A stretch of 64,000 nt of DNA from Clostridium septicum (GCF_003606265.1 NZ_CP023671.1:2790001-2854000), one strand, 5' to 3'. Numbered from the stretch's first letter, positions 27,464 through 36,938 are shown. The notes: generated from the letters alone by a model not told the origin. Program-made: numbers and translations.

Positions 27464-28264
27464 ATGAGAGATTATAGAATTTCAACCTTAACAATAGCAG
27501 GATCAGACTCATCAGGAGGAGCGGGGGTACAAGCTGATTTAAAAACATTTAGTGCTATAGGTACTTATGGAATGAGTGTAATAACGGCAATAACAGCTCA
27601 AAACACTCAAGGAGTATTTTTAGTAGAAGATTTAAGCAATGAAATAATAAAAAAACAAATAGAAGTAGTATTTGAAGATATAGAACCAAAGGCGGTAAAA
27701 ATAGGGATGGTATCAAGTCCTGAAATAATACTTGGGATAGTGGAAATGTTAAAAAAATATAATCCTAAATATTTAGTAGTAGATCCAGTTATGATATCAA
27801 AAAGTGGATATTCATTATTAAAACCAGAAGCCAAGAAAAATTTAATAGAATATCTTTTACCAATGGCTTATGTGTTAACTCCAAATATAATGGAGGCAGA
27901 AGAGATATCAGGAGTAAAAATAAATAATTTGGAAGATATGAAAGAAGCAGGTAAAAAGATTCTAGAGATTGGATCAAAGTATGTACTTATGAAAGGTGGT
28001 CACTTAGATGGTGATGCTGTAGATGTACTTATAGGAGAAAATACTTTTGAAATTTATAAGAAAGAAAGGCTAAATAGAAAAAATACTCATGGAACAGGTT
28101 GTACATTATCATCAGCTATAACGTCATATTTAGCTTTAGGATATAGTATAGAAAAAGCTGTTGAATTAAGTAAACTATATATAACAGAAGCTATAAGATA
28201 TAGTTTTGATATAGGTAATGGAGTTGGACCTGTAAATCATTTTTATAAGTTTCAATATAAATAA
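27464..28264 (+). CDS. thiD: Hydroxymethylpyrimidine/phosphomethylpyrimidine kinase
   Basis: 266 residues of the ribokinase-like ThiD family. It phosphorylates HMP and then HMP-phosphate to the pyrophosphate used in thiamine synthesis. Signatures are [19 protein letters not shown] (N-terminal), [11 protein letters not shown] and the anion-hole [13 protein letters not shown] near the C-terminus. The start at 27464 has AAGGAG upstream; the in-frame ATG at 27431 lacks a site. It is the first gene after the TPP riboswitch. Confidence 0.95.
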   Translation: MRDYRISTLTIAGSDSSGGAGVQADLKTFSAIGTYGMSVITAITAQNTQGVFLVEDLSNEIIKKQIEVVFEDIEPKAVKIGMVSSPEIILGIVEMLKKYNPKYLVVDPVMISKSGYSLLKPEAKKNLIEYLLPMAYVLTPNIMEAEEISGVKINNLEDMKEAGKKILEIGSKYVLMKGGHLDGDAVDVLIGENTFEIYKKERLNRKNTHGTGCTLSSAITSYLALGYSIEKAVELSKLYITEAIRYSFDIGNGVGPVNHFYKFQYK

Positions 28265-28291
28265 TAACATTAAAAAAGGGGGATATTTAGA

Positions 28292-29071
28292 ATGTATGAA
28301 TTAATAAATAAGGTTAAAGAAATAAATCCATTAGTTTTACATTATACAAATGAAGTAACTATAAATGACTGTGCTAATATAACATTAGCAGTTGGAGCAA
28401 GCCCATTAATGAGTTATTCCTATGAAGAAGTAGAGGAAATTGTTAGTATAGCAAGTTCTATTGTTATAAATATAGGAACTATGAATTCAAATAGATTAGA
28501 TTTGTTTGTACAAGCTGCTAAGGCTGCAAATAAATTTAATAAGCCAGTTGTATTAGATCCTGTAGGAGTTTTTGCAACAAAGACAAGAACGGAATTTACA
28601 AATAGATTATTAAACGAAATAAAATTTGATGTTATAAAAGGAAATGTTTCAGAGATTAAATATATAGGAGGATTCGACGTTAGAGGAAAAGGTGTTGATT
28701 CCTTTGATGATGGTGAAGATATAACAGAATTTATTAAAAAAGTAGCTAAGAAGCTTGAATGTGTTGTAGTTGCTACAGGAAAAGTTGACTTTATATCTGA
28801 TGGAGAAAGAGTAGTAAAAATAGAAAATGGAACGGCTAAACTTAAATTTGTTACAGGAACAGGATGTATGACGGCTAGCTTAATAGGGAGTTTTTTAGGA
28901 GCATCAGATAATAAGTTAGATGCTACAGCTATGGGAGTACTTACTATGGCATTAAGTGGAGAACTAGCTGATAAAAATAATATTCCTATAGGAAGCTTTA
29001 AAACTGAATTAATGAATAAGGTTTATGAAATGAATGAAGAAAAGTTAAGTAAATATGGGAGGGTAAAATAA
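28292..29071 (+). CDS. thiM: Hydroxyethylthiazole kinase
   Basis: 259 residues, normal length for ThiM. It salvages the thiazole moiety (THZ) by phosphorylation. Motifs are LHYTNEVTINDCANITLA at the N-terminus (family usual form has TN.V..N..AN), PVVLDPVG, IKGNVSEI and VTGTGCMTASLIG with the active-site Cys. It lies 27 bases after thiD with GGGGGAT before the start, and one base before tenA. Confidence 0.95.
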   Translation: MYELINKVKEINPLVLHYTNEVTINDCANITLAVGASPLMSYSYEEVEEIVSIASSIVINIGTMNSNRLDLFVQAAKAANKFNKPVVLDPVGVFATKTRTEFTNRLLNEIKFDVIKGNVSEIKYIGGFDVRGKGVDSFDDGEDITEFIKKVAKKLECVVVATGKVDFISDGERVVKIENGTAKLKFVTGTGCMTASLIGSFLGASDNKLDATAMGVLTMALSGELADKNNIPIGSFKTELMNKVYEMNEEKLSKYGRVK

Positions 29072-29072
29072 A

Positions 29073-29732
29073 ATGAGCTTTACAGATTATTTATTTAAAG
29101 AAAATAAGAAACTTTGGGATGAAATTTTACAAAAGCCATTTGTTAAGGAAATGGGAGAAGGGACATTGGATAAAAATAAATTTAGAGATTATCTAATTCA
29201 AGACTATTTATACTTAAAAGAATATTCAAAAATATTTTGTATGGGTGTCATTAAAGCAACAACTATGGGAGAAATGAAATTTTATTATAATTCAATAAAG
29301 GGAACTATGGAGGATGAAACTGCTGTTCATATAAAATATTTAAAAGGCTTTGGAATGTCTCCAGAAGATACAGAAAAATGTGATGTTAAATTAGCAAATG
29401 AAAGTTATACAAGTTATATGAAAGGTATTGCACTAACAGGAAATTTAAAAGAAATTGCTATGGCTATTATGCCTTGTACTTGGAGTTATCAATATATAGG
29501 AAAATGTATGAAAGAAACATATAAGGATACTTTAGAAGGTAATTTCTATAAACCTTGGATAGATCTATATAATTCAAAGGAATTCCAAGATTTTACTAAA
29601 GAATGGATAGATTATATAAATGAAATATGTAAAGATGTAACAAGTGAGGATGAAAAGAAAAAGTTATTAGAAATATTCACAAAATCTACTATATATGAAA
29701 TGAAATTTTGGGATATGGCTTATAATAATTAG
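29073..29732 (+). CDS. tenA: TenA thiaminase II/aminopyrimidine aminohydrolase
   Basis: 219-residue all-helical TenA family protein. It hydrolyses aminomethyl-pyrimidine breakdown products (or thiamine itself) to HMP for reuse by ThiD. The catalytic Cys lies in IMPCTWSYQYIG and the C-terminal catalytic Glu in IYEMKFWDMA. It lies between thiM and thiE, which fits a salvage rather than de novo route because no thiC or thiG is present in the window. Confidence 0.93.
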   Translation: MSFTDYLFKENKKLWDEILQKPFVKEMGEGTLDKNKFRDYLIQDYLYLKEYSKIFCMGVIKATTMGEMKFYYNSIKGTMEDETAVHIKYLKGFGMSPEDTEKCDVKLANESYTSYMKGIALTGNLKEIAMAIMPCTWSYQYIGKCMKETYKDTLEGNFYKPWIDLYNSKEFQDFTKEWIDYINEICKDVTSEDEKKKLLEIFTKSTIYEMKFWDMAYNN

Positions 29733-29756
29733 TGTTAATGTTAGGAAGGGTATATA

Positions 29757-30368
29757 ATGGAAAGTTTAAAATTATATTTAGTTACAGATGGTGACATTTT
29801 AGAAGGTAGAGATTTTTACAAATCTATAGAAGATGCTTTAAAGGGCGGAGTAACAATGCTTCAATTAAGAGAAAAGGACTGTTCAGGAAAGGAATTTTTA
29901 GAAAAAGCTATTAAACTTAGAGAGTTAACTAGAAATTATAATGTAAAATTTATAATAAATGATAGAGTTGATATAGCATTATTATGTGATGCAGATGGGG
30001 TTCATGTAGGACAAAGTGATATACCAGCTAGTGAAGTTAGAAAATTAATAGGAGATAATAAAATATTAGGGGTATCTGCAAGGACTTTAGAAGAGGCTAA
30101 AAAGGCTAAGGAACATGGAGCTGATTATTTAGGTGTAGGAGCTATGTTTGGAACTAATACAAAATTAGATGCTAAACATGTTTCAATAGATACTTTAAAA
30201 GAAATTAAAAGCAAAGTTAAGATACCAATAGTTGCAATTGGTGGCTTAAATCTAAATAATATTCAAGATATTAAAGAGTGTAAAATAGAAGGATATGCAG
30301 TTGTTTCAGCAATATTAGCCTCAAATGACATAAAGGCTGAATGTGAAAAGTGGATAAATAGAATATAA
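29757..30368 (+). CDS. thiE: Thiamine-phosphate synthase
   Basis: 203-residue TIM-barrel enzyme that joins HMP-pyrophosphate and thiazole phosphate to thiamine phosphate. Signatures are LYLVTDGD at the N-terminus, QLREKDCSGKEF, IINDRVDIAL, DGVHVGQSDIPA and PIVAIGGLN. AGGAAGGG precedes the start. It is the last gene of the TPP-controlled operon; no clear terminator follows directly. Confidence 0.96.
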   Translation: MESLKLYLVTDGDILEGRDFYKSIEDALKGGVTMLQLREKDCSGKEFLEKAIKLRELTRNYNVKFIINDRVDIALLCDADGVHVGQSDIPASEVRKLIGDNKILGVSARTLEEAKKAKEHGADYLGVGAMFGTNTKLDAKHVSIDTLKEIKSKVKIPIVAIGGLNLNNIQDIKECKIEGYAVVSAILASNDIKAECEKWINRI

Positions 30369-30481
30369 CTTTAAAGTGTATGCCACTAAATAGATACTTC
30401 TAAAAATATAGTTAGTACTTCTTATTGTGCAACGCGTTTAAGATTGGTTCTGTATATTTGTTCTAATTATACCAGCTACTG

Positions 30482-30733
30482 TTGCAGCGGGCTTACTTAT
30501 GGGGTTATTTTATAGTTCTTGGAGCAAGGACAAAAGACGATAAAAGTGCGTTACTTATATATAGGTCAGATAATTTATATAATTGGAAGCTATATAAAGA
30601 AATTGTTGCTAAAGATAGGAAATTTGGATATATGTGGGGATGTCCTGATTTGTTTAAATTAAATGGAGAAAATGTAATGATTTTTTCACCACAAGGATTA
30701 GGTGTAATAGATATAATTAAATGGGAACTATAG
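30482..30733 (+). pseudogene. GH32 (sucrose-6-phosphate hydrolase/fructanase) fragment
   Basis: About 80 residues that match the middle of GH32 enzymes: YFIVLGARTKDDKSALLIYR, then NLYNWKLYKEI, then FGYMWGCPDLFKL (the WECPD motif, whose acid/base Glu is Gly-Cys here) and VMIFSPQG. The N-terminal nucleophile region and the C-terminal beta-sandwich are absent, and no ribosome site precedes it. This is a decayed relic of a fructoside-use gene. The replacement at the WECPD motif would itself inactivate the enzyme. Confidence 0.8.
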
Positions 30734-30749
30734 AGTGAAATTTGAAATA

Positions 30750-30788
30750 AAAGGAGGTTTAGACATGAAAGTCTAAACTTCCTTTTTA
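30750..30788 (+). terminator. Terminator after the GH32 relic
   Basis: Stem AAAGGAGGTTTAGAC / GTCTAAACTTCCTTT (30750-30764 and 30771-30785, one wobble), then TT-rich tail. Confidence 0.82.
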
Positions 30789-30789
30789 T

Positions 30790-31036
30790 TTTAAAATAAG
30801 ATTCTATGTATATAAATATAACCGAAACAAAAATTTTTATTCAAATTCAATAGGTTTTTATACTTTTACTACTTCATTGATAGATAGAGAAACAGGTAAT
30901 AAAATGTTAGGATATAAACAACAAGAATAGGTTTTATATATGTATCAACTTATCATGATGGTGGCTAAATAAAATAATGAAGCCAGTAGAACTTTTAAAT
31001 TCTATCTTTCTTAAAGATAATTATTATTAAATAGTA
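30790..31036 (+). other. Gene-free decayed stretch
   Basis: No intact gene. A codon-like stretch around 30841-30930 reads IDRETGNKMLGYKQQE before a stop, and a shifted frame then reads YVSTYHDGG to another stop at about 30970. It looks like a small relic of a coding sequence that I cannot identify. Confidence 0.35.
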
Positions 31037-31099
31037 TTGACTTTAAAGAAATAAAGTATTATATTAAATACATAATAAATAGTTAGAAAACTAACTATT
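31037..31099 (+). promoter_or_regulatory. Promoter and palindromic operator of the marR-MATE pair
   Basis: TTGACT (31037-31042), 17-base spacer, TATATT (31060-31065). Just downstream is a perfect palindrome with 9-bp arms AATAGTTAG / CTAACTATT (31078-31086 and 31091-31099), followed by a further half-site CTAACTAA at about 31107. This is a good autoregulatory MarR operator position, covering the start of transcription. Confidence 0.72.
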
Positions 31100-31127
31100 A
31101 TATTTCTAACTAATTCAGAGGTGTGTT

Positions 31128-31589
31128 ATGAAAGAAACAAAAATATTAAATGATATAGGAATGGTATATCATTGGATGAGAAAGATTCTTAAAGATTGTG
31201 ATACAAGTGGTTTAAATTTACCTTTAAATAAAACACAAGAAAGGGTAATTGTTATGATATATAAACACCCTAGAAATACTATGAGTATGATATGCAATTG
31301 TGTAGGATTAGAAAAAGGTTCTTTTACAGGTGTTGTTGATACTCTTATGAGTCTTGGATATATAACTAGGGAAAGAAGTGATAATGATAGAAGAAAAATA
31401 TCATTAAGCTTAACTAAGAAAGGTGAAGATATAGCTATAGCAGTTGAAGAGGAAATGTATAAGGAACTTAAAAAAGTAATTTATCAGTATGGAGAAGATG
31501 AAGGTCAAATACTTATAGATTCTATAAGTAAGATAGCAGAGTTTGCTAGAAGAAAAGCAGGATATGATAAGGAGAAAAAAGATGAATGA
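31128..31589 (+). CDS. MarR-family regulator
   Basis: 153 residues with the MarR winged helix: TMSMICNCVGLEKGSFTGVVDTL (about 48-70) and the wing RSDNDRRKISLSLTKKG. It overlaps the following MATE pump gene by 8 bases, so regulator and pump are co-translated. It probably represses this operon at the palindrome in front of it and is released by a pump substrate. Unrelated in detail to the MarR protein at 22.2 kb. Confidence 0.9.
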   Translation: MKETKILNDIGMVYHWMRKILKDCDTSGLNLPLNKTQERVIVMIYKHPRNTMSMICNCVGLEKGSFTGVVDTLMSLGYITRERSDNDRRKISLSLTKKGEDIAIAVEEEMYKELKKVIYQYGEDEGQILIDSISKIAEFARRKAGYDKEKKDE

Positions 31590-32949
31590 AAAAAGATTAA
31601 ATACACTAGCTAATGAAAAAGTATCTAAAGCTATATTCAAAATGTCAATACCAATGGTTATGGGTATGATGGTTCAAGTCTTATACAATTTAGTTGATAC
31701 ATATTTTATTGGTAGGTTAAATGATACTAATCAATTAGCAGCAGCTAATATTTCTTTTCCTATATTTATAGTTTTCATGGCTTTAGCAGGGGTTATGGGA
31801 ATTGGAGCATCTTCATATATTTCAAGAGCTCTTGGAAAAAATGAAAAAGGTGAAGCAGATAAAACAGCAACTATAGCATTAGTTTTATGTTTAGGCTTAG
31901 GATTAATAATAACAATTTTAGGATTAATATTTATAAAAAGTATAGTTATAGTATTAGGTTCTAGCAATGAAACATTTATTTATACATATAGATATGTTGC
32001 AATAATGTTAATAGGTGGAGTTTTTATAATGGGTAATTTTGCATTAGGACAACTTCTTAGAGCAGAAGGTGGAGCAATGCAATCTATGATGGGGCTTTTA
32101 ATTGGAACAGTAGCTAATATAGTTTTAGATCCAATATTTATATTTACATTTAATATGCAAATAACAGGTGCAGCTTTAGCAACTATAGTAGGTAATTTTT
32201 TAGGATTTGCATATTATGCCTATGTATTTTTATCTAATAAAACAGTAACTAAAATAAATTTCAAATTATTTTCATTTGATAAAAAAATTATAGGAGAAAT
32301 ATTAAAAATTGGCTTACCAGCATCATTAAATCAAATGCTTATGAGTGTTGCTATAACGGTATCTAATAATATAGCAGTATATTATGGAGCTGTTGTAGTT
32401 GCAGGAATGGGAGTTGCAAGTAAAATAATGACTATAGGAACATTTATATTTATGGGATTTTCTTCAGGATGTCAACCATTAGTAGGATATAATTATGGAG
32501 CTAAAAATGTTGAAAGAGTCAAAGAAGTAATAAAAAAGGGAATAATAATAACTTCAACAATAGGTGTTGTATTAGCTATTATATTTGGAGTATTTGCAAA
32601 TAATTTAATAAATATATTTATAAATGATGGAGAAGTTGTTAAGTATGGAACTATAATTTTAAGAGCACTTATACTTTCTTTACCATTTGTAGGAGCACAA
32701 ATGGTAAGTACAACAAGTGTTCAATCAATGGGAAAAGCATTACCAGCTCTTATATTATCAATATCTAGACAAGGTATATTATATATTCCGTTAATATTGA
32801 TTTTAAATTTAGTAGGTGGTTTTACAGGTTTTATTTATGCACAACCAATTACAGATTTAATTATGTTAATTTTATGCATAATAGTTTTATTAATAATATT
32901 AAATAGGGATGCTATTATGTTAGTTAGGGAAAAAGAAATAATAAAATAA
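31582..32949 (+). CDS. MATE-family efflux transporter
   Basis: 455 residues, about 12 membrane helices in two halves, each beginning with the MATE pattern (MSIPMVMGMMVQVLYNLVDTYFIG and LKIGLPASLNQMLMSVAIT). The DPIFIF motif after the fifth helix and QPLVGYNYGAKN are typical. It exports drugs or cationic metabolites against Na+ or H+. The start at 31582 has AAGGAG upstream and overlaps the marR stop. Confidence 0.93.
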   Translation: MNEKRLNTLANEKVSKAIFKMSIPMVMGMMVQVLYNLVDTYFIGRLNDTNQLAAANISFPIFIVFMALAGVMGIGASSYISRALGKNEKGEADKTATIALVLCLGLGLIITILGLIFIKSIVIVLGSSNETFIYTYRYVAIMLIGGVFIMGNFALGQLLRAEGGAMQSMMGLLIGTVANIVLDPIFIFTFNMQITGAALATIVGNFLGFAYYAYVFLSNKTVTKINFKLFSFDKKIIGEILKIGLPASLNQMLMSVAITVSNNIAVYYGAVVVAGMGVASKIMTIGTFIFMGFSSGCQPLVGYNYGAKNVERVKEVIKKGIIITSTIGVVLAIIFGVFANNLINIFINDGEVVKYGTIILRALILSLPFVGAQMVSTTSVQSMGKALPALILSISRQGILYIPLILILNLVGGFTGFIYAQPITDLIMLILCIIVLLIILNRDAIMLVREKEIIK

Positions 32950-32961
32950 TATATTTAAAAT

Positions 32962-33017
32962 AAAGGATATAGAATAAATAGTTTAATATGACTATCTATT
33001 GTATATCTTTTTTTTAT
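32962..33017 (+). terminator. Terminator of the marR-MATE operon
   Basis: Long imperfect stem between 32962-32981 and 32991-33010 (AAAGGATATA... / ...GTATATCTTT), then T8. Confidence 0.75.
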
Positions 33018-33056
33018 ATAATAAATTATATAAATATTATGTAGAGGTAAAGACAA

Positions 33057-35012
33057 ATGAGAAAAACTATAGGAATATTAGCTCATGTAGATGCAGGAAA
33101 AACAACTCTTGCTGAACAGATACTATATCATACAAAAAGTATAAGAAGTAGAGGAAGAGTAGATCATAAAAATTCATTTTTAGACAGTCATAACATAGAA
33201 AGGGAAAGAGGGATAACTGTTTTTTCAGATCAAGGAATATTTCAGTACAATAACTCAAAATATTATCTTATTGACACACCAGGACATGCTGATTTTTCAT
33301 CTGAAATGGAGCGTGGGATTCAAATAATGGATTATGCCATTTTAATATTAAGTGCTGTTGATGGAATACAAGGTCATAGTGAAACAGTATGGAGCTTATT
33401 AAAAAAGCATAAAATACCAACATTTATTTTTATAAACAAGATGGATAGAGTAGGTGTAAATTTAAATGAGGTAATAGAAGAAATAAAAGATAAATTTACT
33501 AAGGATATTTGCATTATAAAAAATTATCTAAAAGAGAATTTAATGGATGAAACTTTTATTGATTTTATTGTTGAAAAGGATGATGAATTATTAGAAAAAT
33601 ATTTAGAAGGAAATTATAAAGAAGAGGATTTAATTAATTGCTTCAAAAAAATAATTAAAGAAAATAAAGCATACCCTGTATTTTTAGGATCAGCTCTTCA
33701 AGATGTTGGTATAGAAGAATTTATTAATAATTTAGATTTATTAACTTATACTAATTATAATGAAGATGAAAAATTTTCAGGAAAGGTTTATAAAATAAAA
33801 CATGATAATGATGGAACTAAATTAACTTACATAAAAGCTTTATCTGGAAGTTTAAAAATAAAAGAAGAAATAGAATATGGAAAAGCTGAAAATAGGAAAT
33901 TAGATAAAATTAATCAAATACGAATATATAATGGAAATAAATATAAAAATGTTGATAAGATATCAGCTGGAGATATATTTGCAGTTGTAGGACTTACAGA
34001 GGCTATTTCAGGTGATGGAGTTGGAGAATTTAAAGAAACTAGCATGTATAATATGGTTCCAACATTAAAATCTAAAGTAATATATAGTAAAGATTTAAAT
34101 CCTAAGGATATATTAAAGATATTTAAGATTTTAGAAGCGGAAGATCCAGCATTAAATGTAGTTTGGGACGAAGTACTTAAAGAACTTCAAATTAATATTA
34201 TGGGAGTTATACAGTTAGAAATATTAAAGGAGTTAGTTAAAGAAAGATTTAAAGTAGATATTTCATTTGGTCCTTGTGAAATATTATATAAGGAAACTAT
34301 AGAAGGTGAAACTATAGGCTATGGACATTTTGAACCATTAAAGCATTATGCAGAAGTACATTTAAAAATAGAAGAGGGAAAGAGGAATAGTGGGATAATA
34401 TTTAAAAATAAATGTCATACTGATAATTTAACAGTAGGTCAACAAAATTTAGTGAAAACCCACATCTATGAGAAAGATCACAATGGTATATTAATAGGCT
34501 CACCTATAACAGATTTAGAAATTACTTTATTAACAGGAAAAGCTCATGATAAGCACACAAGTGGAGGAGATTTTAGAGAGGCTACATTTAGAGCATTAAG
34601 ACAAGGATTAGAAAAAGCAAAAAATATATTATTAGAACCTTATTATAGCTTTAATATAAATATGGAAGTTGATTACATGGGAAGAGTATTATCTGATATA
34701 CAGAAATTAAATGGAGTTTTTGAGATAAAAGAAAATAAATGTGAAAAGATAAATATAGTAGGAAGAGGACCTGTGTCCACATTTATGGATTATAGTAAAG
34801 AATTTATAGCTTTAACTAAAGGAAAGGGGAAAATTAGCTTTGTATTTGATGGATATGATATATGTCATAATGAAAATGAGGTGATTAATAAAATATCATA
34901 TGATAAAAATGCAGATATTAATTATTCTTCAAGTTCAATATTTTGTTCAAAAGGTGAGGGTTTTATAGTTCCATGGAATGAAGCAGAAGAATATATGCAT
35001 TTATTAAAATAG
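33057..35012 (+). CDS. TetM/TetB(P)-like ribosomal protection GTPase
   Basis: 651 residues, EF-G-like translation factor of the tetracycline ribosomal-protection family. The GTPase motifs are AHVDAGKTT (G1), RGITV (G2), DTPGHADF (G3) and NKMD (G4). Domains II-V follow, with the domain IV stretch GYGHFEPLKHYAEVHL and TGKAHDKHTSGGDFREATFRALRQ. It displaces tetracycline from the ribosome in known members; chromosomal relatives in clostridia may have other translational roles. It is flanked by housekeeping-type genes and no mobile element, and base use is like its neighbours, so recent acquisition is not indicated. Resistance is not proven. Confidence 0.85.
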   Translation: MRKTIGILAHVDAGKTTLAEQILYHTKSIRSRGRVDHKNSFLDSHNIERERGITVFSDQGIFQYNNSKYYLIDTPGHADFSSEMERGIQIMDYAILILSAVDGIQGHSETVWSLLKKHKIPTFIFINKMDRVGVNLNEVIEEIKDKFTKDICIIKNYLKENLMDETFIDFIVEKDDELLEKYLEGNYKEEDLINCFKKIIKENKAYPVFLGSALQDVGIEEFINNLDLLTYTNYNEDEKFSGKVYKIKHDNDGTKLTYIKALSGSLKIKEEIEYGKAENRKLDKINQIRIYNGNKYKNVDKISAGDIFAVVGLTEAISGDGVGEFKETSMYNMVPTLKSKVIYSKDLNPKDILKIFKILEAEDPALNVVWDEVLKELQINIMGVIQLEILKELVKERFKVDISFGPCEILYKETIEGETIGYGHFEPLKHYAEVHLKIEEGKRNSGIIFKNKCHTDNLTVGQQNLVKTHIYEKDHNGILIGSPITDLEITLLTGKAHDKHTSGGDFREATFRALRQGLEKAKNILLEPYYSFNINMEVDYMGRVLSDIQKLNGVFEIKENKCEKINIVGRGPVSTFMDYSKEFIALTKGKGKISFVFDGYDICHNENEVINKISYDKNADINYSSSSIFCSKGEGFIVPWNEAEEYMHLLK

Positions 35013-35099
35013 TTTTATATTTTTATTTGTAATTAGAGCATACATATAATTTTTATCCTTGGTAAACCTAAAAGTGAAGTACTTTTAAGAGGTGATTAA

Positions 35100-36026
35100 A
35101 TGAGAAGATTTACAAAGATATTAATTATTATATGTATTTGTTTGTTAATAAGTATGAAAAACATAGTTACATTTGCAGAAACTATCACAGAGGATGAACT
35201 ATATAATATTAATGCAAAGAGAGATATTTTAGTATTAATGTTAGCTTATCAAGATGAAGTTAAGACTGTAGAAAAGGATAGTAATGGATTAATTTATTTG
35301 GTAATGAATAGTGGTAAAAAAATAGTGTATGATGATAAAAAATCAAAAACTAATGAAGAAAAATTAATAAATCCAGATTTGCAGGATATGTTAGAAGTTA
35401 AATATTCTTTAGAAAGTATTGATAAGGTACAAAAGGGAAATAGAGATCCAGGAAGAGCAAGAGTATATGAATTATTAAATGAAGTTTATGGTAATACTGA
35501 AAGTAATATTACTAAAAATTTAGAGCAAGTTTCAACAGCTTATGGAACTTATCCTTTTAATAAGAAAAATGAAGCGGCTGAAAGCCTAAAAAAAGCATTA
35601 AAAGAAGCTAGTGAGGCAGCAAAATCTAATCCTAAAATTGGAGGATGCATTGCACCTATAAATGGAACTTTTAATTATAGAGTAGTAAGAGGAACAGGTA
35701 GACTTAGTGCTCATGCTTATGGAATAGCAATAGATTTAAATAGAAATAATAGTGACTATTGGAAATGGGTTAAAGAAGAGGAAGGTTCAAAACGAATAGC
35801 ATCATATCCAGTTGAGTTAGTTAATGCTTTTGAGAATAATGGATTTGTTTGGGGCGGAAAATGGGAGCATTTTGATATATTACATTTTGAATATAGACCA
35901 GAGTTTATATTCAAAGCAAAATACTTTAATAACAGTGAAATAAAAGAAAATGAAAATTGGTATAATGGAGTTCCTATGGATGAAGAGACAAAAGCAAAAA
36001 TAGATTTAATAGATAATACTATCTAG
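35100..36026 (+). CDS. Secreted M15-family peptidase (VanY-like)
   Basis: 308 residues. N-terminal signal peptide (about 1-27, ending FAET). The C-terminal domain has the LAS/M15 zinc motifs: RLSAHAYGIAIDLN (SxHxxGxAxD, about residues 202-215) and a late HFDILHFEYRPE with the second zinc His. Such enzymes trim peptidoglycan stem peptides or act as endolysin-type L-Ala-D-Glu peptidases. The middle region (about 100-190) is unassigned. It follows the GTPase gene by 87 bases with AAGAGGTG before the start. Confidence 0.88.
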   Translation: MRRFTKILIIICICLLISMKNIVTFAETITEDELYNINAKRDILVLMLAYQDEVKTVEKDSNGLIYLVMNSGKKIVYDDKKSKTNEEKLINPDLQDMLEVKYSLESIDKVQKGNRDPGRARVYELLNEVYGNTESNITKNLEQVSTAYGTYPFNKKNEAAESLKKALKEASEAAKSNPKIGGCIAPINGTFNYRVVRGTGRLSAHAYGIAIDLNRNNSDYWKWVKEEEGSKRIASYPVELVNAFENNGFVWGGKWEHFDILHFEYRPEFIFKAKYFNNSEIKENENWYNGVPMDEETKAKIDLIDNTI

Positions 36027-36038
36027 TTTTAATAAATT

Positions 36039-36173
36039 TTGACAAATAATAAACATTTAAAGAGAAATATTATTACAAAATTAAAGTGTTCAGATAGGGT
36101 GGAAGCAACTATATCTGCTATAAATAATAATATAAAAGAATATTATTATGCAAAAATGAATTCTAAAGTATAG
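36039..36173 (+). pseudogene. Remnant of a LuxR-type response regulator C-terminus
   Basis: A 44-codon open stretch ends in LKCSDRVEATISAINNNIKE, which resembles the last helices of NarL/LuxR-type DNA-binding domains (usual form KLNVSDRTQAAIYAIKNNI). Nothing of the receiver domain or the first DNA-binding helices is present and no ribosome site precedes it. Likely a decayed relic. Confidence 0.45.
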
Positions 36174-36242
36174 TGAAAAAATAGTTGCTGAATTATATTT
36201 ATTACATATTATAATATGAACGAATAATATTTGAGGTTATAA

Positions 36243-36938
36243 ATGTATACAAAAGGGGACTTTCATTTACACACAACTAAATCAGATGGAGATCATACTC
36301 CTACTGAAATTGTAAAGATGGCTAAAAAACAAGGATTAGATATAATTTCAATAACTGATCATAACACTACAGCAGGTATTGCAGAAGCTAAAAAAATAGG
36401 AACTGCTTTAGGAGTTAAAATTATTCCAGGATTAGAATTATCAACAAGATATAAAGGCAGAAAGATTCATGTTTTAGGATATTTCTTAGATGATAAATAT
36501 AAAAATAAAAATTTTCAAAAGGGATTAAAGTATATTAAATCACATAATACACAGGCATTACAAAAATTAATGAAGGGAAAAATTTTAGTTTCTAAAGATG
36601 ATGAGAAAAATAGGATAGATGTAAGAACTGGAGTAGATTTCTTAAGATTTTTTGGAGCTACAATTGTATTAGCTCATCCTGTAAAGATAAAACCTGTTAT
36701 GTTCCGTGAAATTATCAATTTAGACTTTAATGGTATAGAAGCAATTTATTTTAAAAATAAACCAGAAGAAACGGAGTATTTTAAAAAGATAGCAGAAGAT
36801 AGGGACATGTTTTATACTGCAGGCTCAGATTTTCATACAAATAAAACTTTAGATAAACGACATGGCTTAATTGGAGATGTATATTTAAATAAAGAAGAAA
36901 TAGAAAGATTTCTTAAAGCCCTAGAAGAGAATAATTAA
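36243..36938 (+). CDS. PHP-domain phosphoesterase
   Basis: 231 residues of the PHP family. The N-terminal motif FHLHTTKSDGDHTP supplies two metal-binding His and an Asp, SITDHNTTAG (motif 2) another set, then GLELST, LAHPVK and the terminal GSDFHTNK. Members hydrolyse phosphates such as 3',5'-nucleotide bisphosphates or histidinol phosphate. Sequence alone does not fix the substrate. The stop codon overlaps the terminator stem. Upstream DNA contains only the LuxR remnant. Confidence 0.9.
   Translation: MYTKGDFHLHTTKSDGDHTPTEIVKMAKKQGLDIISITDHNTTAGIAEAKKIGTALGVKIIPGLELSTRYKGRKIHVLGYFLDDKYKNKNFQKGLKYIKSHNTQALQKLMKGKILVSKDDEKNRIDVRTGVDFLRFFGATIVLAHPVKIKPVMFREIINLDFNGIEAIYFKNKPEETEYFKKIAEDRDMFYTAGSDFHTNKTLDKRHGLIGDVYLNKEEIERFLKALEENN

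Noticed and set aside
30430-30543. Hydrophobic frame reading FCIFVLIIPATVAAGLLMGL over the start of the GH32 relic
   Set aside because: It ends within the GH32 relic, overlaps it in another frame and has no start signal; the GH32 match is much more specific.
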